Positions 26,440-34,137 of a stretch of 64,000 bases of DNA are shown here, in pieces (within the stretch, counting starts at the first letter, position 1; the number at the start of each line of letters is the position of its first letter). Source of the DNA: Corynebacterium mastitidis DSM 44356 (GTDB lineage: Bacteria; Actinomycetota; Actinomycetes; Mycobacteriales; Mycobacteriaceae); NCBI RefSeq assembly GCF_000375365.1, contig NZ_AQXB01000001.1, positions 362,770 through 426,769 of the forward strand. Reading direction: 5' to 3'. The notes below the pieces were generated by a model. It did not search any database. It saw only the letters and a program-made list of their open reading frames with translations, and was not told where the DNA came from. The position numbers and the translations under genes are program-made.

Positions 26440-27249
26440 TTAGGAAAATAACCTATCGACGATAGTATCAAACGTTCCTTTTCCGTTCTGAAAATCTAGC
26501 GACCCCTTAGTAAAACGAACAGCCCGTGATGGCGTATACCTAATAAAATTAGAAACTTCCCCAAAAATATCATTCAAGGAACGGACATTGCAGAACCAGT
26601 GCTCTACAGGACGAACAACCACAATAGATGCTTCCCCTCGCTCCGCCTTCTCAACAGCCTTAGCAGCAAGATCAAACTGCCACTCCTGACTAGGGATAAT
26701 ATCCGCCTTGCATTTCTTTTGAGAATCCCTACACTCCCCATCCCCCTTAAGACGACCATGAGAGGCCTTCGAGCGGTACGGAAAGAGATCGATATGCATG
26801 ATATTTTTATAGAAAATATCCAAAACCTCCCGCTGTCGACCTTCACCCAAATCATCAAAAGATCTAACCCCAGGGAAAATTCCAGAAATTCCCGCATTTA
26901 TAATCTGATTATAAACCCTCTTAGCCCACATTCCCCCGGGAAGGTCTACCGTTTCTGGAGTAAAGTAATAAAAACCTCCATCACGCCCTCCCGAATGAAT
27001 ACACTTTTCATACTCATTCAAGAATGCAGGGGATTCAAGTATGGCCTTATCCTCTTCAGAAAAGCCCGGATTACACAATAAAACTATCAGCTTAGACGTA
27101 TTAATGTTGCCAATAAAAGGTTCCGGAGGAAGATCCAACTGAAGTCGGGTATCCTTACCTTTCCACAGATTCTTAAGGTCAACACATTCGTCAGCTTCTG
27201 AGATAAAGACCTTCTCCTTTAGAGAAATATTACCCCAGGGATTATCCAT
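26440..27249 (-). CDS. Hypothetical protein with uracil-DNA-glycosylase-like motifs; AT-rich
   Basis: A 269-residue cytoplasmic protein. The stretch KLIVLLCNPGFSEEDK followed 80-100 residues on by MHIDLFPYRS, and near the C-terminus by VVVRPVEHW, resembles the order of motifs in distant UDG-superfamily proteins, but the match is weak. The gene is markedly AT-rich (22 of 60 bases G+C at 26521-26580) between GC-rich neighbours and uses codons rare around it, so it was probably acquired by transfer. The start is ATG 27249; GTG 27270 is possible. Both neighbours are ordinary metabolic genes. Confidence 0.7.
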   Translation of the reverse strand: MDNPWGNISLKEKVFISEADECVDLKNLWKGKDTRLQLDLPPEPFIGNINTSKLIVLLCNPGFSEEDKAILESPAFLNEYEKCIHSGGRDGGFYYFTPETVDLPGGMWAKRVYNQIINAGISGIFPGVRSFDDLGEGRQREVLDIFYKNIMHIDLFPYRSKASHGRLKGDGECRDSQKKCKADIIPSQEWQFDLAAKAVEKAERGEASIVVVRPVEHWFCNVRSLNDIFGEVSNFIRYTPSRAVRFTKGSLDFQNGKGTFDTIVDRLFS

Positions 27250-27304
27250 AGTTTTACTACCTACTCTCACAAGGAATCAAGATTACCCCTCCCCCGAGAT
27301 ATAG

Positions 27305-28246
27305 CTAGTCAAGCCCCTCCACCGCCTGCACCACGAGATCCCAGAACCGCCCGTGGTCGAGCTTCACCGCCACCGAGGTCGTGCACCCCGGGGGCGCGGG
27401 CGCCCTGAAATCCGCCACCGTCATACCCGTGGTCAGCGCCCCGTGCAGCTCCACGTCCAGGGGAACCCGCACTGTGCTCACCACCGAGGGGTCGATGAGG
27501 TAGGCGACGGTGCAGGGGTCGTGCACCGGGGGGTCGTCGAAGCCCTGGGCCTGCCGGTAGGCCTCGCGGAAGAAGCCGCACAGCCCCACCACGAAGTCCC
27601 CCGCCCGGGTGCCCAGCGCGGCAAAGCGCGCCTCGACCTCGCGGGTGGCCAGGGCCTGGTGGGTGAGGTCGAGGCCCACCATCACCAGGGGCCAGGGCTC
27701 GTGGAACACGATGTGCGCGGCCTCGGGGTCCACGGAGATGTTGAACTCCGCCGTGGCGGTCTTGTTGCCTTCGTGGTAGCCGCCGCCCATGAGCACCACC
27801 TCGCGCACGCGCTCGGCGATGCGCGGCTCCTTGCGCACGGCCAGGGCGATGTTGGTCAGCGGGCCGGTGGGGACCAGGGTGACCTCGCCGGGCTCGTGCG
27901 CCATCACGGTGTCGATGATGTAGTCCACCGCGTGCCCGGGGGACACCTCCACGGCGGGGTCGGGCAGGTCAAAGCCGTGGATCTCCATGCCGGAGTCCCC
28001 GTGGACGTCGGCGGCCACCTCCACCGGGCGCACCAGGGGTCGGGTGCACCCGGCGTGCAGGGGGACGTCGGTCAGCCCGGCGATGGTCATCACCTGCCGG
28101 GCGTTGTGGGTGACCTTGCCGAGGGTCTGGTTGCCGCCCACGGTGGTGATGCCCAGCAGGTCGATCTCGGGGCTGCCCGCGGCCAGCAGGATGGCCACGG
28201 CGTCGTCGTGGCCGGGGTCGCAGTCCAGGATGATCTTTCGCGCCAT
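27305..28246 (-). CDS. Nucleoside hydrolase (inosine-uridine preferring type)
   Basis: A 313-residue enzyme cleaving the N-glycosidic bond of ribonucleosides to give ribose and a base. The Ca2+-binding N-terminal motif DCDPGHDDA is intact, as are the later LVPTGPLTNIALA and the EFNISVDPEAA segment. The length is typical of the IunH/Rih family. The ATG at 28246 has GGGGAG upstream. A 46-residue reading frame ends 9 nt before its start, so the two may be co-transcribed. Substrate preference (purine or pyrimidine) is not clear. Confidence 0.92.
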   Translation of the reverse strand: MARKIILDCDPGHDDAVAILLAAGSPEIDLLGITTVGGNQTLGKVTHNARQVMTIAGLTDVPLHAGCTRPLVRPVEVAADVHGDSGMEIHGFDLPDPAVEVSPGHAVDYIIDTVMAHEPGEVTLVPTGPLTNIALAVRKEPRIAERVREVVLMGGGYHEGNKTATAEFNISVDPEAAHIVFHEPWPLVMVGLDLTHQALATREVEARFAALGTRAGDFVVGLCGFFREAYRQAQGFDDPPVHDPCTVAYLIDPSVVSTVRVPLDVELHGALTTGMTVADFRAPAPPGCTTSVAVKLDHGRFWDLVVQAVEGLD

Positions 28247-28255
28247 CGGGCTCCC

Positions 28256-28396
28256 CTAGCTGGAGTAGATGCGTGGCAGCAGGGAAAGATCCAGCAGGTG
28301 CTCCTCGGGCACCTCGAAGATCCCCATCATCTGGTCAAACTCGTGGGCTTCCGCGCCGGAGAGCAGCACCTGCTCCCGATCCATCCAGGGCTCCAT
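28256..28396 (-). CDS. Possible 46-residue leaderless small protein
   Basis: A short frame encoding MEPWMDREQVLLSGAEAHEF... and ending LLDLSLLPRIYSS, acidic and partly helical. A -10-like TACACT (28404-28409) ends exactly 7 nt before its ATG, the spacing of a leaderless start. It stops 9 nt before the nucleoside hydrolase ATG. It has no known family. The promoter fit and a charged, non-repetitive composition support it; without a homolog it remains tentative. Confidence 0.5.
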   Translation of the reverse strand: MEPWMDREQVLLSGAEAHEFDQMMGIFEVPEEHLLDLSLLPRIYSS

Positions 28397-28403
28397 AGTC
28401 CAG

Positions 28404-28409
28404 AGTGTA
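28404..28409 (-). promoter_or_regulatory. Leaderless -10 for the small gene and nucleoside hydrolase
   Basis: TACACT on the minus strand, 7 nt before the ATG at 28396. It is the best promoter candidate for the nucleoside hydrolase as well. Confidence 0.5.
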
Positions 28410-28471
28410 ACCCACATGCCCGGCGCGCCACCTCCCCACGCCGGGGTCGTACCCCCGAGGTCGCCCGCCCG

Positions 28472-29896
28472 CTACGCGCCCTTGCGCACGGTGATGCTCC
28501 ACCCGGCCTCGCCGCGCTCGGTAAACTCCACCACCTCGTGGCCGTCCTCGGCCGCCCAGCGCGGTATGGAGTCCGTGGCCTGGGTGCAGTCGAAGTCGAT
28601 CACCAGCTCCTCCCCCGGCGCGAGCCGCCTCATGGCCTCCTTGGCCTCGATGAGGGGGAAGGGGCACACGGCGCCGAAGGTGTCCAGGCGGTAGCGCCCC
28701 GGCGCGAGCGTGGCCACCCCGCCGCCCGGCTGGTCACGCCGCTCCGGGACCGCGCCGCCCAGGGAGATCAGCCCTCCGACGGAGGGCACGGCGGGCAGGA
28801 CCGACGCCGCCCCCGCCACGGCCCCCTCCCCACGGGCCTGCGCCGCGGGCTCTCCGGGCTCCCCGGGCCGCACGGGCCGCACAGACTCCTGCCCCGCGAG
28901 GCGCGGGGCGGCGGGCCGCAGCCACAGGCGCGTGCCCAGCCCCACCCCCAGGGCGATGAACAGCAGGGCCAGCCAGCCCTGGTAGGTGAACAGGGAGGTC
29001 TGCACCATGCCGTTGCCCACGGTGCAACCCCCGGCGAGCGAGGCCCCCACGCCCATGGCCAGGCCGCCGAGCACCGCGCGGCAGGCGGTGGTGGCGTCGG
29101 GCACGCGCACGCGGAACTCCCCGGTGGCCTTGGCCGCCGCGAAGGCGCCGAGGAACAGCCCGAGCACGAGCATGACGCCCCAGTCCACGCGCTCGGTGTC
29201 GCCGGTGACAAGGTAGCGCAGCACGTTGGAGGAGGGGGTGGTGATCCCCAGGCCGTCGTTGCGGCCGGTGGCGGCGGAGAGCGGCCAGGCCAGCACCCCG
29301 AGCAGGCCGACGATCACGGCGGCGGCGTACAGGTGCAGCGGGCGCCGCCAGGGCTGGCGGCGCAGCGTGGCCACCGGCTTCTCGGCGGCGAGGTAGCGGC
29401 GCGCCAGCGCGGCGGTGAGCCCGCCGAGGGCCAGGGCGAACCACCAGGGAGAGACGCCGAGGCTCTGTGGGAGGCTGCGCAGGGGCAGCGTGGGCGCGTG
29501 GAGGGCGTCGTTGAGGCCGCGCAGGGCCCCGCTTTTCATCGCGGCGGCGGACAGGGCGTAGGTGCCCAGGGCGATCCACGATCCCACCAGCCCCTCGGCC
29601 GAGCGGTACCAGGTGCCGGAGGCGCAGCCGCCGGCCAGCACGATGCCCAGGCCGAAGAGCACGCCGCCCACGACCACGGCCACCGGGGCGAGGTCGCTGT
29701 ATTCCGGGGCGATGATCCCCGCGCTGGTCAGCGCCGCCAGGCCCACGGCGTGCACGGAGATCACGATGAGCAGGGCGGTGAAGCCGCGCCAGGAGCGCTG
29801 GAGGAAGATGTCGCGCAGCATGCCCGTCACGCAGAAGCGCCCGCGCTGCATCACGGCGCCGAGCGCTGCCCCGAGGGCGAGTCCGGTAAGGATCAT
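28472..29896 (-). CDS. YeeE/YedE sulfur transporter fused to TusA-like domain
   Basis: A 474-residue fusion. Residues 1-about 360 are a polytopic YeeE/YedE (TsuA) transporter with the three conserved cysteines in RGRFCVTG (Cys22), LAGGCASGTWYR and LAGGCTVGNGMV, which in studied homologs pass thiosulfate through the pore. After a Pro/Ala-rich linker, residues 401-474 are a TusA/SirA domain with GAVCPFP (Cys411), a persulfide carrier. The fusion would hand imported sulfur directly to the cytosolic relay. The ATG at 29896 has GAAAGG upstream. The promoter carries an McbR-type operator, so expression should follow sulfur supply. Confidence 0.9.
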   Translation of the reverse strand: MILTGLALGAALGAVMQRGRFCVTGMLRDIFLQRSWRGFTALLIVISVHAVGLAALTSAGIIAPEYSDLAPVAVVVGGVLFGLGIVLAGGCASGTWYRSAEGLVGSWIALGTYALSAAAMKSGALRGLNDALHAPTLPLRSLPQSLGVSPWWFALALGGLTAALARRYLAAEKPVATLRRQPWRRPLHLYAAAVIVGLLGVLAWPLSAATGRNDGLGITTPSSNVLRYLVTGDTERVDWGVMLVLGLFLGAFAAAKATGEFRVRVPDATTACRAVLGGLAMGVGASLAGGCTVGNGMVQTSLFTYQGWLALLFIALGVGLGTRLWLRPAAPRLAGQESVRPVRPGEPGEPAAQARGEGAVAGAASVLPAVPSVGGLISLGGAVPERRDQPGGGVATLAPGRYRLDTFGAVCPFPLIEAKEAMRRLAPGEELVIDFDCTQATDSIPRWAAEDGHEVVEFTERGEAGWSITVRKGA

Positions 29897-29934
29897 GGCG
29901 GCCTTTCATGCCGAGGTGGGTACGGATTCACCAC

Positions 29935-29955
29935 AGTATAGACGTACCTGTCTAG
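29935..29955. promoter_or_regulatory. McbR-type operator overlapping the YeeE-TusA -10
   Basis: TAGAC-N6-GTCTA at 29939-29954, within ATAGAC-N6-GTCTAG. The minus-strand -10 hexamer TATACT (29935-29940) overlaps one half site, so binding would block transcription directly. The same half sites and spacing occur upstream of aecD (9679-9696). Confidence 0.75.
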
Positions 29956-30008
29956 AACTCATATACAACCCTGTTTCTACACCGGGTGCCGCTCCCGAGG
30001 AGATGCGT

Positions 30009-30014
30009 TAGCCT
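30009..30014 (+). promoter_or_regulatory. Leaderless -10 of the DUF5129 gene
   Basis: TAGCCT ends 6 nt before the ATG at 30021. There is no ribosome-binding site. Confidence 0.45.
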
Positions 30015-30020
30015 GGCGGC

Positions 30021-31484
30021 ATGCCGGGATCAATACTGAGCAAGGGACTCTCCGCTTCCGCCGTCGCCGCCACGCTCGTGGGCGTCGGCGCCGGGATGGC
30101 CGTGTGGAACGCCCAGGACGCCCCCGTGCCCGGCCACCAGCTCACCGCCTCGCGCGAGCAGCTCGATCCCCACGCGGGCGTGCCCGTGGAGATCGACGAC
30201 CCGCAGGACGTGCTCAGCGCTGAGGACGAGGCCCGCATGCGCCGCGACGCCGAGCGCCTGGAGATGCCAGGCGTGGTCACCGGCCTGTACTACGTGGTGT
30301 TCGAGGAAAACGAGGACAACGTGCTGGACTCCCTCGAGGAACACGTGCGCGAGCACCGCCCGGGCCTCATCGCCCCGGACGACGACCACTACTCCGACGG
30401 CGCGCTGATCGTGGGCGTGGGGCTCGACCCCCGGAACGCCTTTGTGGGCTGCGGCAACGACGTGTGCGACGCGCTGCACCTGTGGAGGGGCACCGCGCTC
30501 GACGCCGCGCTGGACGCCATGAAGCCCGGCGTCAAGGACGGCGACATCCCGGCGGGCCTGCTCAGCGCCACCCGCACCGCCACGGACATCCCGGCGCTCA
30601 AGCGGCGCCTGTACGACGACGCCGTGAGCGACCGCACCGCCGCCGGTATCGGCGCGGGAGTGGGCGCCGGAGCGGTGACCGGGGGCGTGGGCGGTTCCCT
30701 CACCCTCGTGCGGCACGGCCGCAGGAAGAAGGCCGCGCAGGCCCGCGCGGACCTCGACCTCGTACTGAATAACTACGGAAAGATCGCCGGGCGCCTCCCC
30801 GACATCGACGTGCGCGCCCACTCCTTAAGCAGCCCCCTTGCCGACGATCACCTGCGCGGCCAGTGGACGCGGGTGCGCGATCGCTTCCTCGCTCTTAACG
30901 ATCAGGTATCCGGCGCGCGCGGGCTCGGCTCCCTGGACACCGGCGACGACAAGGCCATGGCGGGCCAGCACGAGGCCCTCTCCCGGGCCGCCGCCACGAT
31001 CACCCAGATAGAGACCGCCGAGGGCAACGTCAACCGCCTCTTTGACATCGAGCGCGGCGACGAGTCCGCCCGCCGGGCGGACGTGGAGAAGCTGCGGGCC
31101 GACGTGCGCGCGGCCGCGCTGGGCACCAGGAACGGGGAACTGAAGGCCGAACTGAGAGCCATTCAGCGGCGCGTGGAGGACCTTTCCGCGCGGGTGCTCG
31201 ACGCGGACTTCCTGCCCTCCCTGGTGCGGGTGATCGAGGACTACCAGGCCACGCTGGAGGAGGTCAGGCGCCGGGAGCTCTCCGACGTCAAGGAGTACAA
31301 GAAGTTGCGCCGCCCCTCCCTCTACGAGCCGGACTACCGCTACAGCAACGTGGTGACCTACGTGATGCTGACGAACTGGCACAGCAGCAACGTGGAGGCG
31401 CACGAGGCCGCGCAGGCGCAGTCCTCCACCAACACCACGTACTCCTCCGGGTTCAGCGGCGGGGGCGGGTCCTCCAGCTTCTAG
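30021..31484 (+). CDS. DUF5129-type membrane protein with TPM-like extracellular domain
   Basis: A 487-residue protein. A signal anchor (about residues 8-27) is followed by an extracellular alpha/beta domain like the TPM fold (DPQDVLSAEDEARMRRDAERL..., SDGALIVGVGLDPRNAFVGCGND). A glycine-rich transmembrane helix (about 211-232) comes next, then a long cytoplasmic coiled-coil region (about 240-430). The tail ends in FSGGGGSSSF, reminiscent of TPM proteins that end in GGGxS-rich tails. The layout fits DUF5129, known mainly from corynebacteria, of unknown function. It is probably leaderless. Confidence 0.75.
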   Translation: MPGSILSKGLSASAVAATLVGVGAGMAVWNAQDAPVPGHQLTASREQLDPHAGVPVEIDDPQDVLSAEDEARMRRDAERLEMPGVVTGLYYVVFEENEDNVLDSLEEHVREHRPGLIAPDDDHYSDGALIVGVGLDPRNAFVGCGNDVCDALHLWRGTALDAALDAMKPGVKDGDIPAGLLSATRTATDIPALKRRLYDDAVSDRTAAGIGAGVGAGAVTGGVGGSLTLVRHGRRKKAAQARADLDLVLNNYGKIAGRLPDIDVRAHSLSSPLADDHLRGQWTRVRDRFLALNDQVSGARGLGSLDTGDDKAMAGQHEALSRAAATITQIETAEGNVNRLFDIERGDESARRADVEKLRADVRAAALGTRNGELKAELRAIQRRVEDLSARVLDADFLPSLVRVIEDYQATLEEVRRRELSDVKEYKKLRRPSLYEPDYRYSNVVTYVMLTNWHSSNVEAHEAAQAQSSTNTTYSSGFSGGGGSSSF

Positions 31485-31555
31485 CACGGGGATACTGCCC
31501 TGCCTCTTGGGCGAGCACTGGCGGCGCGCGCCCATCCATGACACCCTGGTGCACC

Positions 31556-32743
31556 ATGTCCACCAGCACCCCGCCCTCACCCACCCGCCCCCGCATCGAC
31601 GGCTTCGACCTCGCCCGCGCCCTGGCGATCATCGGCATGATGACCTCTCACCTCGGCCCCGATCTCCCCTGGGTCAACGCCGCCAGCAACGGGTTCCCCT
31701 CCGCGCTCTTTGCCGTGCTCGCCGGGGTCTCGCTCTGCCTCATGCACGCCCGCGCCGACGCCGAGGGCGGACCGGCCCTCGCGCGCGCCCGGCACCGCAC
31801 CCTGATCCGGGGCGTGATCCTCGTGGGCACGGGCATGGTGCTCTCCACCGCGCAGGCGATCATCGCCGTGGTGCTCGGCTCCATCGGGGCCATCTACCTG
31901 GTGTTGGGGCCGTGCACCCGGTGGCGCACCCGCTGGCTGCTGGCGGGCGCGGTGGCGCTGCCGCTCGCCGGGATCGCCCTGAGTTTTTATCTGCACCGGG
32001 GAGGCCCCATGGCCATGTCCCCGCTCCTGGAGGGCGCCTACCCCATCCTCAACTGGCTGGCCTACGGGCTCTTCGGCATGGTGCTGCTGCGCGCCTTCCG
32101 CGCCGGGGCCCGCGTCGCCACGGCGGTCACCCTCGCCGGGATCGCCGTGGGCGGGTACGCGCTGTGGCAGCGCCACCTCACCGGGGAGCTGGGACACGGG
32201 GAGAACCCCCTGGACGTGGTGTATTCCTACGGCTTCTCCGCCGGGGTGATCGGGCTGTGCCTGCTGCTCACCCGCCCGCGCGCGCTGAGCGCCGCACTCT
32301 ACCCGCTGCGCAGCATGGGGATCATGGCGCTCACGGTGTACGCGGCCCACGTGCTCACCGCCGCGATCCCGCTGAACGGGTACCCCTTCCAGCACTCGGG
32401 GGCGGAGTCCGGGTACTCCCGGTCCGCCGAGGATCCCTTCCCCAACGTGGACTTTAAGGAGTTCCGATCCCGGATCTCCCAGGCCCAGGACTGGGAGGAC
32501 TACATGAGCACGCAGACCGAGATGCTGTACCAGCCGATGAAGGAGAAGGCCGAGTCCGCCCCCGCCGCGCCGGAGACCGGCCACACGGGGTGGTGGCTGG
32601 GCTCCATCGCGGGGGCGCTGCTGTTCTGCTCGGCGTGGCGGGCCTGGAGGCCGCGCGGCCCCCTGGAGGAGGCGCTGCGCCGCGCGGCGTATCGGGGCAG
32701 CGGGGGCGGCGGCGCGGAGGCGTCGCGGCCTCGGACCGACTGA
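31556..32743 (+). CDS. Polytopic membrane protein, DUF418/DUF1624 (HGSNAT-like) family
   Basis: A 395-residue membrane protein with about nine hydrophobic helices. The N-terminus RIDGFDLARALAIIGMMTSH is the start of heparan-alpha-glucosaminide acetyltransferase-like and DUF418 proteins, and MGIMALTVYAAHVL near residue 265 fits the DUF418 core. Such proteins probably transfer acyl groups onto extracytoplasmic glycans, though this is not shown for this branch. The C-terminal part has an acidic hydrophilic insert before a last helix. The ATG at 31556 was chosen over 31538 because residues from here align with the family. No clear ribosome-binding site. Confidence 0.72.
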   Translation: MSTSTPPSPTRPRIDGFDLARALAIIGMMTSHLGPDLPWVNAASNGFPSALFAVLAGVSLCLMHARADAEGGPALARARHRTLIRGVILVGTGMVLSTAQAIIAVVLGSIGAIYLVLGPCTRWRTRWLLAGAVALPLAGIALSFYLHRGGPMAMSPLLEGAYPILNWLAYGLFGMVLLRAFRAGARVATAVTLAGIAVGGYALWQRHLTGELGHGENPLDVVYSYGFSAGVIGLCLLLTRPRALSAALYPLRSMGIMALTVYAAHVLTAAIPLNGYPFQHSGAESGYSRSAEDPFPNVDFKEFRSRISQAQDWEDYMSTQTEMLYQPMKEKAESAPAAPETGHTGWWLGSIAGALLFCSAWRAWRPRGPLEEALRRAAYRGSGGGGAEASRPRTD

Positions 32744-32893
32744 CCCCGAGACCGCCGGGGGTCGTCGAGAGGCGGCGTCGATAAGCGGCATCGAGAGGCG
32801 GCATCCGGGCGGCCCGACCCTCCGCCTATGTGTGCGCGGGTCAAAAAGGTATCTTCAACAAATAGTCTTTCGTCGTCTTTCCCGAGGAGCATT

Positions 32894-33973
32894 GTGACCG
32901 AATCATCCCCCGCGCCTGCGCCCTACGCCACCTCCGCCGGTGATTTCACGCTCAAAGTGCTCAACGGCATCTCCATCGCCGTGGTGGTCTCCCTGGTGCC
33001 CCAGGCACTCCTGGGAGAGCTCTTCAAGGCCCTGCTGCCGGTGTTCCCCCAGGGGATCAACATCATCAACATGGTCAGCCTCACCGCGTCCATGATGCCG
33101 CTCATCATCGGCGTCATGGTGGCCATGCAGTTCAAGCTCACCCCCATTCAGACGGCCGCCGTGGGCATCGCCGCCATGCTGGGCTCCGGCGTGGCCGCCC
33201 CGGACCCCGAGGGCGGCTTCCACGTCCAGGGCACCGGGCTGGTCATCAACTCCGGCCTCACCGCCGCCATCGCGGTGGGCGTGGTGGCCCTCATCGGGCA
33301 GCGGCTGAAGAACTACACGATCCTCCTGCTCTCCATGATCGTGGTGCTCATCGCCGGCGGCATCGGCTCCATGGTCACCTACCCCGCCGTGAAGGTGCTC
33401 ACCCAGTGGCTGGGCTCCGTGGTCAACGGCGCCACCGGGTTCCAGCCCGTCCTCATGGGGCTGGTGCTGGCCGTGTTCTTCTCCGTCATGATCGTCTCCC
33501 CCATCTCCACCGTGGGCATCGCCACCGCGATCTTCATGGAGGGGGTCTCCTCCGGCACCGCCAACCTGGGCGTGACCGCCGCCGGATTCGGCCTCATGAT
33601 CGCCGGATGGAAGGTCAACGGCTTTGGCACCTCCATCCTGCACGTGCTCGGCTCGCCCAAGGTGCAGATGGCCAACCTGTGGTCCCGCCCCATCACCATG
33701 CTCCCCATGATCTGCACGGCGGCCATCGTGGGCGCGCTCGGCGGCCTGCTGGGCGTCTCCGGCACGCCGATCTCCGCCGGGTTCGGCGTGTCCGGGCTCA
33801 TGGGCCCGCTGGCCGCCCTCAACTACGAGGGCTGGGGCTGGACCGCCACCAACCTGCTCATCGTGGGCGCGCTCTTCTTCGCGCTGCCGCTGGTGCTCTC
33901 CATCGCCTTTAGCAAGCTCTTCGAGAAGATCGGCTGGGTACGCCCGGAGAACTACAAGCTGGACTTCGAGTAG
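32894..33973 (+). CDS. PTS EIIC-like membrane protein (PfoR/EIIC_2 family), orphan
   Basis: A 359-residue polytopic protein of the PTS_EIIC_2 type (PF13303-like), with about nine helices and the loops INIINMVSLTASMMPLIIGVMVA and GVSGTPISAGFGVSGLMGP. Classical EIIA and EIIB domains are missing and not encoded nearby, so it may act as a transporter without phosphorylation or as a sensor. GTG 32894 has GAGGAG 4 nt upstream. It is monocistronic with a strong terminator. No substrate can be named. Confidence 0.82.
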   Translation: MTESSPAPAPYATSAGDFTLKVLNGISIAVVVSLVPQALLGELFKALLPVFPQGINIINMVSLTASMMPLIIGVMVAMQFKLTPIQTAAVGIAAMLGSGVAAPDPEGGFHVQGTGLVINSGLTAAIAVGVVALIGQRLKNYTILLLSMIVVLIAGGIGSMVTYPAVKVLTQWLGSVVNGATGFQPVLMGLVLAVFFSVMIVSPISTVGIATAIFMEGVSSGTANLGVTAAGFGLMIAGWKVNGFGTSILHVLGSPKVQMANLWSRPITMLPMICTAAIVGALGGLLGVSGTPISAGFGVSGLMGPLAALNYEGWGWTATNLLIVGALFFALPLVLSIAFSKLFEKIGWVRPENYKLDFE

Positions 33974-33986
33974 GCCGTGATCCGGC

Positions 33987-34017
33987 GGGCGGGGTGTCGC
34001 CGCACCCCGCCCTTTTT
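33987..34017 (+). terminator. Rho-independent terminator after the EIIC-like gene
   Basis: A perfect 10-bp stem GGGCGGGGTG (33987-33996) / CACCCCGCCC (34003-34012), a 6-nt loop and TTTTT directly after. Confidence 0.92.
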
Positions 34018-34062
34018 GTGCTTATCGACGGCCCCGGTGCCACGGGAAGTCGATACACTCAA

Positions 34063-34127
34063 GTTCGTACAGATCGTACAGCGGAAGGAAGTTCGTACAG
34101 GGTGCTATAGTTCGTACAGATCGTACA
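34063..34127 (+). repeat. Five 9-bp direct repeats at the AAA ATPase promoter
   Basis: G(T/A)TCGTACA occurs at 34063, 34072, 34091, 34110 and 34119: two tandem pairs flanking one central copy, with start-to-start distances of 9, 19, 19 and 9 bp. The extended -10 TGC-TATAGT (34103-34111) lies between the central copy and the last pair and overlaps the fourth copy by 2 nt; AAGGAG (34127-34132) follows the last copy. The array thus covers the promoter from upstream of -35 to the ribosome-binding site, as an autoregulatory operator would. Confidence 0.92.
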
Positions 34128-34137
34128 AGGAGCAGGC

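Noticed and set aside
27353-29941. An 862-codon plus-strand frame opposite the nucleoside hydrolase and YeeE-TusA genes
   Set aside because: Antisense to two confirmed families; no homology is visible in its translation.
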